A DNA stretch of 64,000 bases. Source: Hygrophila difformis. Lineage: Eukaryota > Streptophyta > Magnoliopsida > Lamiales > Acanthaceae. A model generated the notes under the pieces. That model was not told the origin of the DNA. It worked only from the letters and a program-made list of their open reading frames with translations, and searched no databases. The DNA lies in NCBI GenBank assembly GCA_030278955.1, contig JAOANR010000003.1:25249227-25313226 (forward strand), read 5' to 3'. Position numbers and translations under genes: made by a program. Positions 55,981 to 64,000 of the stretch are shown here, piece after piece (within the stretch, counting starts at the first letter, position 1; every line of letters begins with the position of its first letter).

Positions 55981-57265
55981 ATTTGAAGCTGATTCCATCA
56001 TTACGAGATTCAGGCACCTCAGAGAGAACCTAGAGGAGCTATCAAAGCATTTTGGACTGCTCGAGATAAATGCACGAGCAGCTGGCCAAATACAACAGAG
56101 TGATGTGGACATGGTCCGCAACAATATACGAACCTCCCATATAGCAATGACGGCACTATGGGAAACAGTATTAGAGCCAATCAGGAAAGCATCATCTTCC
56201 CTGGTAAACAAAGAGAAATGTGCCCAAAAAGCTAAAGTGGTCACATATGAAGAAGCAGATTCAAGCACTGCTTCAAAGGAACCATTGTCGGATACCGACA
56301 AAAATGTTGAGAATGAGGAAAGTCACATTTCCGAAAGCTCAAGTCAACCCACAGCCTCTGGGGTAAAAGAGGAAGAAATTAACCTTAGGCCCATGACATG
56401 CACCTCTAAGGTTAATTTAGATGAGAAGGTCATATCTGCGGCCTGGGTGGACTACCAAGGAAAATGAGAATAACTGGTTTCCAAAAGGGGAATTAACCCG
56501 AGCAAAACAGTAATCGAGACATCCGGGAGATACAACAGGGTCTGGATGCTCGAAGGATCGAAGCCAGAAGAGGTTCGAAAGTGGTATGACTTTGGAGCAT
56601 TAGCATCTGTTAATACAACATCACCTGGATTTCCGGAAATCGAAAAACTTCCGGGATGGATAAGTAGCGCGGTGCACGAATTATGGCAGAACAACCCGCA
56701 CCTGCAAAGAGGAGATATTCTGGAGCTTAAGTTCATTTCAGCGGCACCGGAGATAGTTGGAAAAGGTTCTTATCCAGTCTTTCAATTTATTAAATTACAG
56801 AGACCTGATATGATTGCCTTCAACAGAGTTAAGTCTATGGATGAGAAGGCACCATTGGTATCTTCAATCAGCGAAGATGAAATCTCCACCCGACGAGCAT
56901 GGGGATTCTGGGTCTGTCTCATTGAGATGGAAAAGGTTAAATATCCGTTTAAAATATTCTCAAACAATTTAAATGGATCGTTCCTGGTTTATTCTTTAAC
57001 AGGGAAAAGCACAAAGTTTGCGGAAACCTCTTTCGAAAAGAAGAGGTTACTCATCTGGAAAAACAAATTGCCAGCAACCGAGTCTACCAGAAAGAAGGCA
57101 TGCAACATGATGCATGTTGGCCAATGGGATAACCATATATGCCCATATTGTGCAGAACGGGAAAAACCCCTATTCGGTACAAAGATCCGGGTAATCCAGA
57201 AGAAATCCGGATCCGAACAGGACAGAGGGAAGAAACATCCAAAAAACTTTCACATGCCAAAGTGA
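55973..57265 (+). pseudogene. TAV/viroplasmin-like protein of element A
   Basis: A 430-codon frame overlapping the end of pol, with two close in-frame stops at about 56465-56473. The N-terminal part is helical (FRHLRENLEELSKHFGLLE) and then acidic/Ser-rich. The middle (about 56546-56830) has WMLEGSKPEEVRKWYDFGAL, PGWISSAVHELWQNNPHLQ and ILELKFISAAPEIVGKGSYP, which fits the caulimovirid translational transactivator core. The C-terminus has a CX2C motif (NHICPYCAEREKPLFG) and a basic tail. TAV allows polycistronic translation of the pregenomic RNA and forms inclusion bodies. Confidence 0.7.
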
Positions 57266-57480
57266 GAACAGCTGGATGTAAGAGAAAAAGAGGTGTTCGG
57301 CAATACTCTATAATTGGAAGCCGACAAAGAAAGTCTAGAGTCGTTGGCAGCAAATGGCCGACAAGAGAAGGTGGAAAGTTGATAAAAAAAAGATGCCACC
57401 CGAGGACAATAATACAGCAGGATAATAATGTAACCAGCTGGAATCCAAAGCAAGTGACGAACGCAGTGACGTCACAATAA
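57139..57480 (+). other. Overlapping basic open frame at the end of the TAV-like ORF
   Basis: 113 codons in another frame, overlapping the last third of the TAV-like ORF and running into the promoter. The product would be very basic (KVRTAGCKRKRGVRQ). It is probably a shadow of the Lys/Arg-rich TAV tail, although the part after 57265 is open on its own. Confidence 0.25.
57455..57471 (+). promoter_or_regulatory. as-1-like enhancer element of element A
   Basis: Two TGACG motifs with seven bases between them (starts 12 bases apart), 53 bases upstream of the TATA box. This spacing is that of the as-1 element of 35S-type promoters, bound by TGA bZIP factors. Confidence 0.75.
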
Positions 57481-57523
57481 ATTAAAGAGTGTTTGGGATC
57501 CGTGATTGAAGTCCGCGGACGCC

Positions 57524-57530
57524 TATAAAA
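57524..57530 (+). promoter_or_regulatory. TATA box of the pregenomic RNA promoter of element A
   Basis: TATAAAA in the context CGCCTATAAAATGGAGAAG, downstream of the as-1-like element. Transcription should start near 57555. Confidence 0.78.
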
Positions 57531-57743
57531 TGGAGAAGTTTGAAGCAGATGGAAGGCATCAGAAATCCTCCCATCTCTTCAAAATAATAAGTTGTATTCC
57601 TTTCCTGCAAAATTTCTTTTCTGTATTTGTTTTTCATATGGGGTCAATCCCCCAGAGTCAAGCATCCTCATGTATGAGGAGCTAAGTGTCCGTCTTCTCC
57701 ATTAGGAGAAAAAATATTTCTGTAATATTTTTAATATTTCTTC

Positions 57744-57749
57744 AATAAA
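57744..57749 (+). terminator. Poly(A) signal of element A
   Basis: AATAAA, about 190 bases after the predicted start, preceded by TTTTTAATATTTC. This is the caulimovirid arrangement, in which the signal is bypassed on first passage. The same sequence context is present in the centre of element B (near 4070-4125). Confidence 0.72.
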
Positions 57750-57960
57750 ATCAAGGCTTCCAGTATTGCAAATATTCCGATAAATTAGTTAAAACCTATA
57801 TCTATACCTTGTTACGTCCTAAGGTAGGAAACGAAATAGGACTGTGCTGTTTGTTGCTGAAGGAACCAAGAATCGGTGAACCATCAGTTGCGGCTGCGTG
57901 GTTGGAGGAAGTCCGTAAAATCCCGGAGCTTAGGAAACCCGGCAGCTAGGCGGTCGAACC

Positions 57961-57970
57961 CAAGGTATGA
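57961..57970 (+). promoter_or_regulatory. Possible 5' splice site in the leader of element A
   Basis: CCCAAG followed by GTATG fits the plant 5' splice-site consensus, between the poly(A) signal and the right TIR. Element C has CTCAAG followed by GTATG at the equivalent place (minus strand, near 31512). Not proven. Confidence 0.4.
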
Positions 57971-58139
57971 AATTTAGTGCTTAATTTTATTATCGGAAGT
58001 ATGATGGGCGGTTATTGGACTAAATTATATGCAAAATCTAAAGTTGGGGTAAAAGGGGAATAAGGCTAAAGTTAGAAGTCAACTGTTGGGGTGAAAGTGT
58101 AATAAATCAAAAGTTGGTAGGGTCAATTGAAATTTGAAA

Positions 58140-58259
58140 AAGTCAAATGGCCTAGATCTGGTCAAAGCTAGTTTCTAATGGCCTAAAATCAAAAATGAAG
58201 TTTTAATGGCCCAAAACTGGAATAGGTGCCTTCTCATGGCCTATTTTATTAATTACCTC
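58140..58259. repeat. Element A right terminal inverted repeat
   Basis: Inverted match to 51670-51790. GGCC boxes lie at 58149, 58180, 58208 and 58238, spaced 31, 28 and 30 bp, mirroring the left end. Confidence 0.88.
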
Positions 58260-58270
58260 TTATTTTAAAA
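58260..58270. repeat. Target-site duplication of element A, right copy
   Basis: TTATTTTAAAA, identical to 51659-51669. Confidence 0.9.
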
Positions 58271-58760
58271 TTATTATCATATAGTCCACATTTTTTTTTT
58301 AAAAAAAAATCCTTATAGAATACTACTATTGAACATTATAGAGATACACTATTTAAATAAATTCCAAAGGCACATTTATTACTTATAATGATTATGCAAC
58401 TATATCTTATTGGAGTAGTACTATTGCGTGGAATGTATTTAAATTAAATTAAAAGATTACATATTAAAATGACATGAACTTCAATTTGTTAAGGTTGTTT
58501 TGAGGCATTTAATATAAAATATTTATCATTATATGTAGGTCTAAATAGATCAGCCCGCGGCAAAATGCATGACGGATGACCCGACCCAGTTGATTGAATA
58601 TTTTGTTGGCAATAATTGATTTAATATTTGTTCATAATAAGAGGTATAATAATTTATATTTTTAAAAAAATATTGCGATATAGTGCACATAAAAAGTAAC
58701 CTTAAACGTTGTAGAGATCCTCTATTTAAAAATTAAAATATATATTTCATAAATTTAATT
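58271..58760. repeat. Tandem units of about 330 bp, end of copy 3 and copy 4
   Basis: Copy 3 resumes after element A with TTATTATCATATAGTCCACA and runs to about 58528. Copy 4 begins at ATGTAGGTCTAAATA and contains TAATAAGAGGTATAATAATT, again an uninterrupted version of the element A target. Confidence 0.78.
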
Positions 58761-59102
58761 GGGTCATGTCTATTTTCCAAGCACATATTATCAAGAAAAA
58801 ATATGACAAAGAATGATGATAAAAGCCAGGTCATCTGATAAATGTGTAAAGTAAAATCTCCATACAAAAAAATATTCATAACATATAAAAACAATATGAT
58901 AAACGTTATTCTTGATTTACATATACTCCTATAAATAAATTTTATAGCATATTTTACATTATATAAGATAAAATATATTTCACCTTATTATTCAACATAT
59001 AATATATGAAATACAAACCAATATTTTTCCTAACTTTTTTCTTTAATAGGTTTATTGCATAATCAATTTGATTAATACAATTGTTATCTAAGTATTTTCA
59101 TA
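58761..59102. other. AT-rich DNA without recognised features
   Basis: Nothing recognised between the tandem repeat and the LINE-3 3' end. Confidence 0.4.
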
Positions 59103-59109
59103 TTTTTTT

Positions 59110-60980
59110 GGGGCGTAATATGGAATTTTATTCAAATGTGGCAAAACACAGTACATCAAGCTCCATACAAAATATCCTTGGCCAAGATTACAATAACCGG
59201 TTTTGAAGAATGAAATAGACCTCTAGCATCTCCAGCCCTTACACTGAAAGCAGCGAAGCTATAGCGCCATATCAGGAAATATCCAAATTCTCAATCTGCA
59301 GTAGGGCGGCACAACTAAATAACCAAAATAGCCCTTCCATTCTTACCGGGAAAAGAAAGAGAAAAACTCCATTGCCAAGACAGCCCAATAGTGGAAAAAT
59401 TCGTCCTTTTGTAGCAACCTTACTGCATCTGCAATGGCCCTCCTAGGCAGCGAAAACTCATGTCGCACAAGCTCTCGAGGGCGACTCCCAGTATTTTTTC
59501 GTGTAGTGAATCACAGTGACATCCCTTACTCTTGTTACAATCGGCATATTTCCCCTGCTATTGTCCACATCAATGTATCGGGCTAAAAACAAGAGATATT
59601 ATAGGGCCATGGTAGGGTGTAGAAGGATGAGAGAAAGGAACTCTAGGGGAAGAGTGGCCTGTCTGTAATGCTCACAGGGAGTTCTAGTCGTGATGCACAG
59701 ATAAATAACAAACTGTACATCCAAAATGGCATAACCAGTACCATTCTCACAATACTCTGAGTGCTCTCTTCACTTGCCACTCGAAACTTCTCTTCACTAG
59801 CAAATTCAAAACTGAGGCGCCCTTCGCTAGTCGAGTATCCCAGAGTATCCCAGAATAACACAGCTTTCCTGAATTTTTCTTTTTCTTTTTTCTTTCTTCC
59901 TCTTTTTTTTTTTTTTTTTTTTTGATATATGATTGCCTCATTTCCTTTCAATGTTTTTTGCAAGTGATAGGCACAGTTCAAATAGACTCTTTGGATATGT
60001 TATCCCAGTATTTGTCCGTAACCACTTCCAATATACGGAGGGAGCATTGCTCCAGTATTTCTAATTCTGATATAGACACCCCTCCCTTAAACATCATAGT
60101 AAGTTCTCACCCCCCCCCCCCCCCCCCCAAACAGATCTCCATCTCCTCTAGAGTACTAGGCACAAAGATTTGCACGCACGAAAAAACTTTCCATATGAGC
60201 ATTAACAGGCAAAACCAAAATTCCCCCAGGTGTATAGGGACTATATGGCTGTGGCATGTTTTGTTATAGGGCTCGAGATGTGGATGTAGGGGCAGGGGGA
60301 AATATCGTGTAGGTTCGGTACTTGCTTGGGCAATTTGGAAAAAGGACGTTTCCAAGAGGGTTCAAACAATCGGCCGTTTCACAATATGTCTAAGTGAGCA
60401 ATGCAGGTTCAACATAAGTGATTGAAACAATTTCTAGGATGCCAAAGTGACCATCACTAATTAATGTATGTAGAAAGCACATAAGACTCAAGGCGCAGGT
60501 CTCACCGTTTTTGCTTAACAGTTTACTTGATTAGGTCACAGCATATTTTCTTTCCTTCCATTTGTGTCTTGCACCGATTACTCTATTTATCCATGGGACT
60601 TCAACTCTTTTTGACTGTCCCAGGCAAGTATATATGCAACCGCATCCTCAAGACCGGTCAGAATTCCAGCAACAGTATCCTTCTGCAGATGAGTAGCAAT
60701 GGTTCCCTCCAAGGCCCTACACCGCAGCAACCTGAAAAAAAGAAACAAAGCAGCAACATTTATCTATTAAGTGAGAACCGCAGCCATACAGAACAATCGG
60801 GCCGTTAAAGTCACCAACTCAAAGAGCAGAAAATGATACGCCGTTCCGTCATTAATTCTCCTTGACACCCATCTTACGTCCGCCCAGCCTTCCCTCTGTC
60901 TGATTCATGTCCTCCACACATGACCACCTTCGAATTTCGCTCCTCAGTTAAGTTCTTTAGACCAATCTGCAGCAAAATTC
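59110..60980 (-). other. Long 3' extension of LINE-3 with an exon-like segment
   Basis: About 1.87 kb between the ORF2 stop and the tail. Near 60595-60735 on the minus strand an acceptor (CTTTTTTTCAG) is followed by an open frame of about 47 codons, GTIATHLQKDTVAGILTGLE then DAVAYILAWDSQKELKSHG and a stop, which looks like the last coding exon of a host gene. I do not recognise the gene. A pure A-run in sense (complement of 59908-59930) could be an inner poly(A) tail. A run of about 18 C lies at 60111-60128. As in LINE-1, this suggests transduced host sequence or two retroposons end to end. Confidence 0.45.
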
Positions 60981-63900
60981 TTAAAACCATTGTTCAACTT
61001 TTTGCTCTCCTTGAGCTCCAAGACGAGCCCAGTGGTCAGCCAACTCGTTCCTTTCCCTTAGGATATGTTGGATTCTAACCTCCCCACCAAATTGGAAAAG
61101 CGACACTATGGGATCCAGAATGTTATGGAATCTCCAAGGGGCAGTACCTGGTGTTTGCAACCAGCGGACGACATTGGAAGAATCGCATTCGAAAAGTATT
61201 TTAGGAAGTGGAAAGCCTTGGTCTCTTATGATCGCCTTGCACACTCGACTTATGGCTGTGATTTCCGCTTCGGTAGAGTCCGTGTTACCAAGTGAGTCAG
61301 ACAGTATGAATATAACTATTCCAGCCTCATCTCTTATAACTCCGCCTACACCCGACTGTCCCGGATTGCCAATAGAGGATCTGTCCGTGTTTACTTTCCA
61401 CCACCCCCGGCATGGTCTTTCCCAAAATAGTCCGGCCCGGTTTGCCTTGGAATATTTGATTACATGTCGAGACAAGTTCCCAGGGAAGCTTGAGTCCAAG
61501 CCGTTCATGTCAACACCTGTCCCCCCAGATTCCAATTGCCACCACAAATTAATTCTCCATCTAAGCTCTTCTGCAGCCCCTTTAATATCCAGCTGCTGTC
61601 CTTTGAAAATTATTGCATTTCTTTGTTTCCAAATTGACCATATTATTGCCACTCCCATCAATGTCCACGCCCTCCAGTTGCTGTTCTTCCTGGAATTCCC
61701 GAACCACCAGTCGATCAATGTATGAGACGAGCCAGGTATTGCCCATTCTACCCCGAACCAGGCCACCCCTTTATACCACAATTTGTTCATCTCTTCACAT
61801 TGGCAAAATAGGTGGTCGATGGACTCGGTGGCCCTTCCACAACAGGCACATGTTACATCAGCTCCCTGTAGAACTCCCCTCCTTACAAGTGTTTCTCGGA
61901 CAGGTAAGGCTCCTTGTACTAATTTCCAAGTTAGTAGCTTAGCTTTCATGGGACATTTAATTTTCCAAAGGATACTCCAAAACCAACCTCTGTCAGAAGC
62001 AGCATCGCCTGCCACGCATGGCCAGCATGATCTGACTGTGAAAGTTCCATTGCTGGTCTTGCGCCATCTGATCCGATCATCTATATACCGACTTATTTTG
62101 TGTGAACTGATTAGCTGCGTCAGATTATTCCATACTTCAACTTCCCAATCAAATAGCGGCCTCCTCAAACATATGTTCCATTCCCACTCAAAGCCTATCC
62201 ACTTGCCACACTCAGCAATCAGGCTGTTCTTGTTCACCGCCAGGGCATAAACTCTAGGAAAAAGGTCCTTCAGTTTATACCCACCCTCTATCCACTTGTC
62301 ATGCCAGAAACGCGATTTGCCTCCATTTCCCACCTGAATTATAAAGCTGCTGTCTGGTGCCCCAAAATCCTCCCAAGCTCGACAAATCTGTCCCCAAAGC
62401 GATCTCCCAGGTTTTGGATCGGGTATCAATGGGGCTTCTCCACCGTAGTATTTGGCGTCGATTACATTCTTCCATAAGCCAACTTCTTCCCCAAAACGCC
62501 ACCTCCATTTTAACATTAATGCAGCATTGAAATTCTGAATATCCCTCACACCGAGTCCGCCTTCGTTTTTTTGTTTACAGATTGCTCCCCACCCAATGGT
62601 GTGAAGCTTTCTAGCCCCGTCCCATTCGTTCCAGAAGAACCTCCTTTTGATGCTCTCCAATCTGTCTGCCACCGACCTTGGGGCCTTGAAGATCGAAAGA
62701 TAGTAAACAGGAAGGCTTGATAGTACTGACCTTAATAAGCATAGTCTGCCGGCTTGTGTCAACATCCTACCCTTCCTTCCACTTAGCCTCTTTTCCACCT
62801 TATCAAGGACCGGTTGCCACAGAGCCACTCCATTTGTTCTCCCTCCTATTGGAACGCCAAGGTATTTGATAGGCCAAGACCCAACAGCACAGCCCAATAC
62901 CGCTGCTGCATTGCTAATTTCCTCATCAGAGCAGTTAATTCCATTAATGCAGCTCTTACCATAGTTAATTATGAGTCCAGTAGACAGTGAAAGACAGATG
63001 AGAATCCTCTTGAGAAGTACAATTTGGTGAACATCGCCTTGGAAGAATATTATTGTGTCGTCTGCATACTGAAGGTGTGAGATTTCCGGACCATTTATTC
63101 TTACTTCCAATCCTTTGAACAACCCAGCCTCCCTCGCCCGCACCATCAATCTGTTAAGCACTTCCGCCACTAGAATAAAAATGTAAGGGGAGAGGGGATC
63201 CCCTTGCCGAATGCCTTTTTGTAATTTACAAAACTCAGTAGGGGAACCGTTGATTAGTACTGCTGCCGAAGCTGAGGAGAGGCACTCTTGCATCCAGTCA
63301 ATCCATACACTGCCAAACTCCATTGCCTTCATCACCCGGATTACCGCCTCCCACGACACATTGTCGAAAGCTTTAGCGAAGTCAAGTTTGACGATGAACC
63401 CTTTCCTGCCAGTCATCTTTGTGGAGTGGATCACCTCAGATGCCACCAAAACTCCGTCTAGAATCTGTCTCCCCTTAATAAAGGCCATTTGGGACTCCCC
63501 TACCAATCCGCCGACAACTGCCTTTAGCCTCCTGGCTAGAACTTTTGCAACTATTTTATAGATACTCCCCACCAAGGAGATGGGTCGGAATTCGCTGAGA
63601 GACAGCGGGTTTTCCACTTTAGGGATGAGCCGTATAAAAGAACTCCCCACACCCCTAGGTAGCCTGCCGTCTAGTTCAAAGTTGTGGAAGACTTCCATTA
63701 CATCCTTCTTGACCACACTCCAATATTTCTTGAAAAATCCCAAGTTGAAGCCGTCCGGCCCCGGGGCTCTGTTCCCGTCGCAGTCCCATATTCCTTCCCG
63801 GACCTCCTCCTCCGAAAATCCCCTGGCCAACCAGAGCCTGTCCGTTTCTCCCACTGTTGGGAAGCCAATGCCAGCGAAATCAAAGACTTCCTCATCTTGT

Positions 63901-64000
63901 TTACTAAACGACTCCTTAAAGAACCTGTAGGTTGCTTCCTTGATCTCGTTTGGATCTTCTGTTATTTCCCCATTGACAGTAATGGCTCCAATGTGCCCCT
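60981..64000 (-). CDS. LINE-3 ORF2: reverse transcriptase and RNase H (partial, open)
   Basis: One uninterrupted frame of about 1,006 codons from the window edge to the stop at 60981, lacking only the endonuclease end beyond the window. Visible are ITVNGEITEDPNEIKEATYR (linker), NRAPGPDGFNLGF, FRPISLVGSIYKIVAKVLAR, QGDPLSPYIFILVAEVLN, the catalytic YADDTIIFFQG, zinc-like CACCGRA...HLFCQC, and RNase H (NTDRSS, TEAEITAI, FECDSSNV, LADHWARLG). It is the best preserved ORF2 of the three LINEs here and might be functional if the rest is intact. Confidence 0.9.
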   Translation of the reverse strand, partial: GHIGAITVNGEITEDPNEIKEATYRFFKESFSKQDEEVFDFAGIGFPTVGETDRLWLARGFSEEEVREGIWDCDGNRAPGPDGFNLGFFKKYWSVVKKDVMEVFHNFELDGRLPRGVGSSFIRLIPKVENPLSLSEFRPISLVGSIYKIVAKVLARRLKAVVGGLVGESQMAFIKGRQILDGVLVASEVIHSTKMTGRKGFIVKLDFAKAFDNVSWEAVIRVMKAMEFGSVWIDWMQECLSSASAAVLINGSPTEFCKLQKGIRQGDPLSPYIFILVAEVLNRLMVRAREAGLFKGLEVRINGPEISHLQYADDTIIFFQGDVHQIVLLKRILICLSLSTGLIINYGKSCINGINCSDEEISNAAAVLGCAVGSWPIKYLGVPIGGRTNGVALWQPVLDKVEKRLSGRKGRMLTQAGRLCLLRSVLSSLPVYYLSIFKAPRSVADRLESIKRRFFWNEWDGARKLHTIGWGAICKQKNEGGLGVRDIQNFNAALMLKWRWRFGEEVGLWKNVIDAKYYGGEAPLIPDPKPGRSLWGQICRAWEDFGAPDSSFIIQVGNGGKSRFWHDKWIEGGYKLKDLFPRVYALAVNKNSLIAECGKWIGFEWEWNICLRRPLFDWEVEVWNNLTQLISSHKISRYIDDRIRWRKTSNGTFTVRSCWPCVAGDAASDRGWFWSILWKIKCPMKAKLLTWKLVQGALPVRETLVRRGVLQGADVTCACCGRATESIDHLFCQCEEMNKLWYKGVAWFGVEWAIPGSSHTLIDWWFGNSRKNSNWRAWTLMGVAIIWSIWKQRNAIIFKGQQLDIKGAAEELRWRINLWWQLESGGTGVDMNGLDSSFPGNLSRHVIKYSKANRAGLFWERPCRGWWKVNTDRSSIGNPGQSGVGGVIRDEAGIVIFILSDSLGNTDSTEAEITAISRVCKAIIRDQGFPLPKILFECDSSNVVRWLQTPGTAPWRFHNILDPIVSLFQFGGEVRIQHILRERNELADHWARLGAQGEQKVEQWF

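Larger units (their letters stand above)
51670..58259 (+). mobile_element. Element A: TIR-flanked endogenous pararetrovirus (caulimovirid)
   Basis: A 6,590-bp plus-strand element flanked by the perfect 11-bp duplication TTATTTTAAAA (51659-51669 and 58260-58270). The inverted ends align for about 120 bp: GGGGTAATGTTTAAAAAGGG against GAGGTAATTAATAAAATAGG. Inside, in order, are the tRNA-Met primer site, a VAP-like ORF, coat protein, movement protein, a truncated protease, the RT tail plus RNase H, a TAV-like ORF, a 35S-type promoter with an as-1-like motif, a poly(A) signal and leader sequence. The protease active site and most of RT, including YIDD, are deleted. CP-before-MP order and a TAV resemble the solendo-/cavemovirus side of the family. 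There is no integrase. Confidence 0.92.
59103..64000 (-). mobile_element. LINE-3: L1-type LINE, continues beyond the window
   Basis: A minus-strand LINE. The 3' end reads GAATAAAATTCCATATTACG, then CCCC and a short A-run (T-run 59103-59109). ORF2 is open to the window edge. As in LINE-1, a very long 3' segment (1.9 kb) separates ORF2 from the tail. The 5' end and target duplication are outside the window. Confidence 0.85.

Noticed and set aside
57850..57965. Possible tRNA-like fold in the sequence shared by elements A and B
   Set aside because: I could not find a cloverleaf with a T-loop and acceptor stem; it is described only as shared leader sequence.

Overview
The window is nuclear DNA of a flowering plant, probably a eudicot. 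It has an intron-rich host gene context, plant-type LINEs, a Tekay-type chromovirus, Helitron remnants and endogenous caulimovirids (plant pararetroviruses). I see one intact host gene, ADA1-like, at 497-1774 on the minus strand, with a probable 5'UTR intron. Almost everything else is nested mobile DNA, all coding copies of which are damaged to some degree.

Layout. 1-3505: ADA1-like gene, its 5'UTR and promoter. 3516-12750: a near-palindromic TIR element (element B, 10-bp TSD) that carries only pararetrovirus leader/terminal sequence and is split by a full-size LINE (LINE-1, 4581-12621). 13045-13865: a retroposed sequence with an 18-bp TSD. About 14416-28210: an RPA1-like gene (broken, possibly Helitron-derived), split by a Ty3/gypsy Tekay-like element (16069-27079, 2.57-kb LTRs, TSD CACAT). 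28527-28694: a Tourist-like MITE. 29168-40620: element C, a nearly whole pararetrovirus genome on the minus strand, with terminal inverted repeats and a 9-bp TSD. 40859-44190: Helitron 3' ends with four copies of a helicase C-terminus and a minisatellite. 44266-58760: about four tandem units of roughly 330 bp, interrupted by LINE-2 (44575-51237, 14-bp TSD) and by element A (51670-58259), a second pararetrovirus-derived element with TIRs and an 11-bp TSD. 59103 to the window edge: LINE-3 on the minus strand.

Main result. Three independent insertions (A, B, C) contain caulimovirid sequence, and each is bounded by inverted repeats and a perfect 9-11 bp target-site duplication, as in Mutator-like DNA transposons. 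Their ends share an architecture: a G-rich tip, a first GGCC/GGTCC/TACC box 17-18 nt from the end, then repeats of that box about every 30 bp. A and C represent two different virus layouts (A: VAP-CP-MP-Pol-TAV; C: overlapping small ORFs, then MP, an extra Cys/His ORF, CP, Pol and a TAV-like ORF). In both, the ends lie in the leader, between the promoter/poly(A)/splice-donor region and the tRNA-Met primer site. Joining the two ends would form a leader hairpin. Either Mutator-like elements captured pararetroviruses more than once, or these pararetroviruses insert by a transposon-like cut in their leader hairpin. I know of no description of this, but I could not search.

How the parts relate. 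A and C each carry a recognisable 35S-type promoter (TATA box, downstream poly(A) signal; A also has an as-1-like element). B is a deletion/inversion derivative with two copies of an A-like right end, the kind of non-autonomous relative expected of a mobile TIR family. Tandem host units next to A supply paralogous empty sites for its insertion point.
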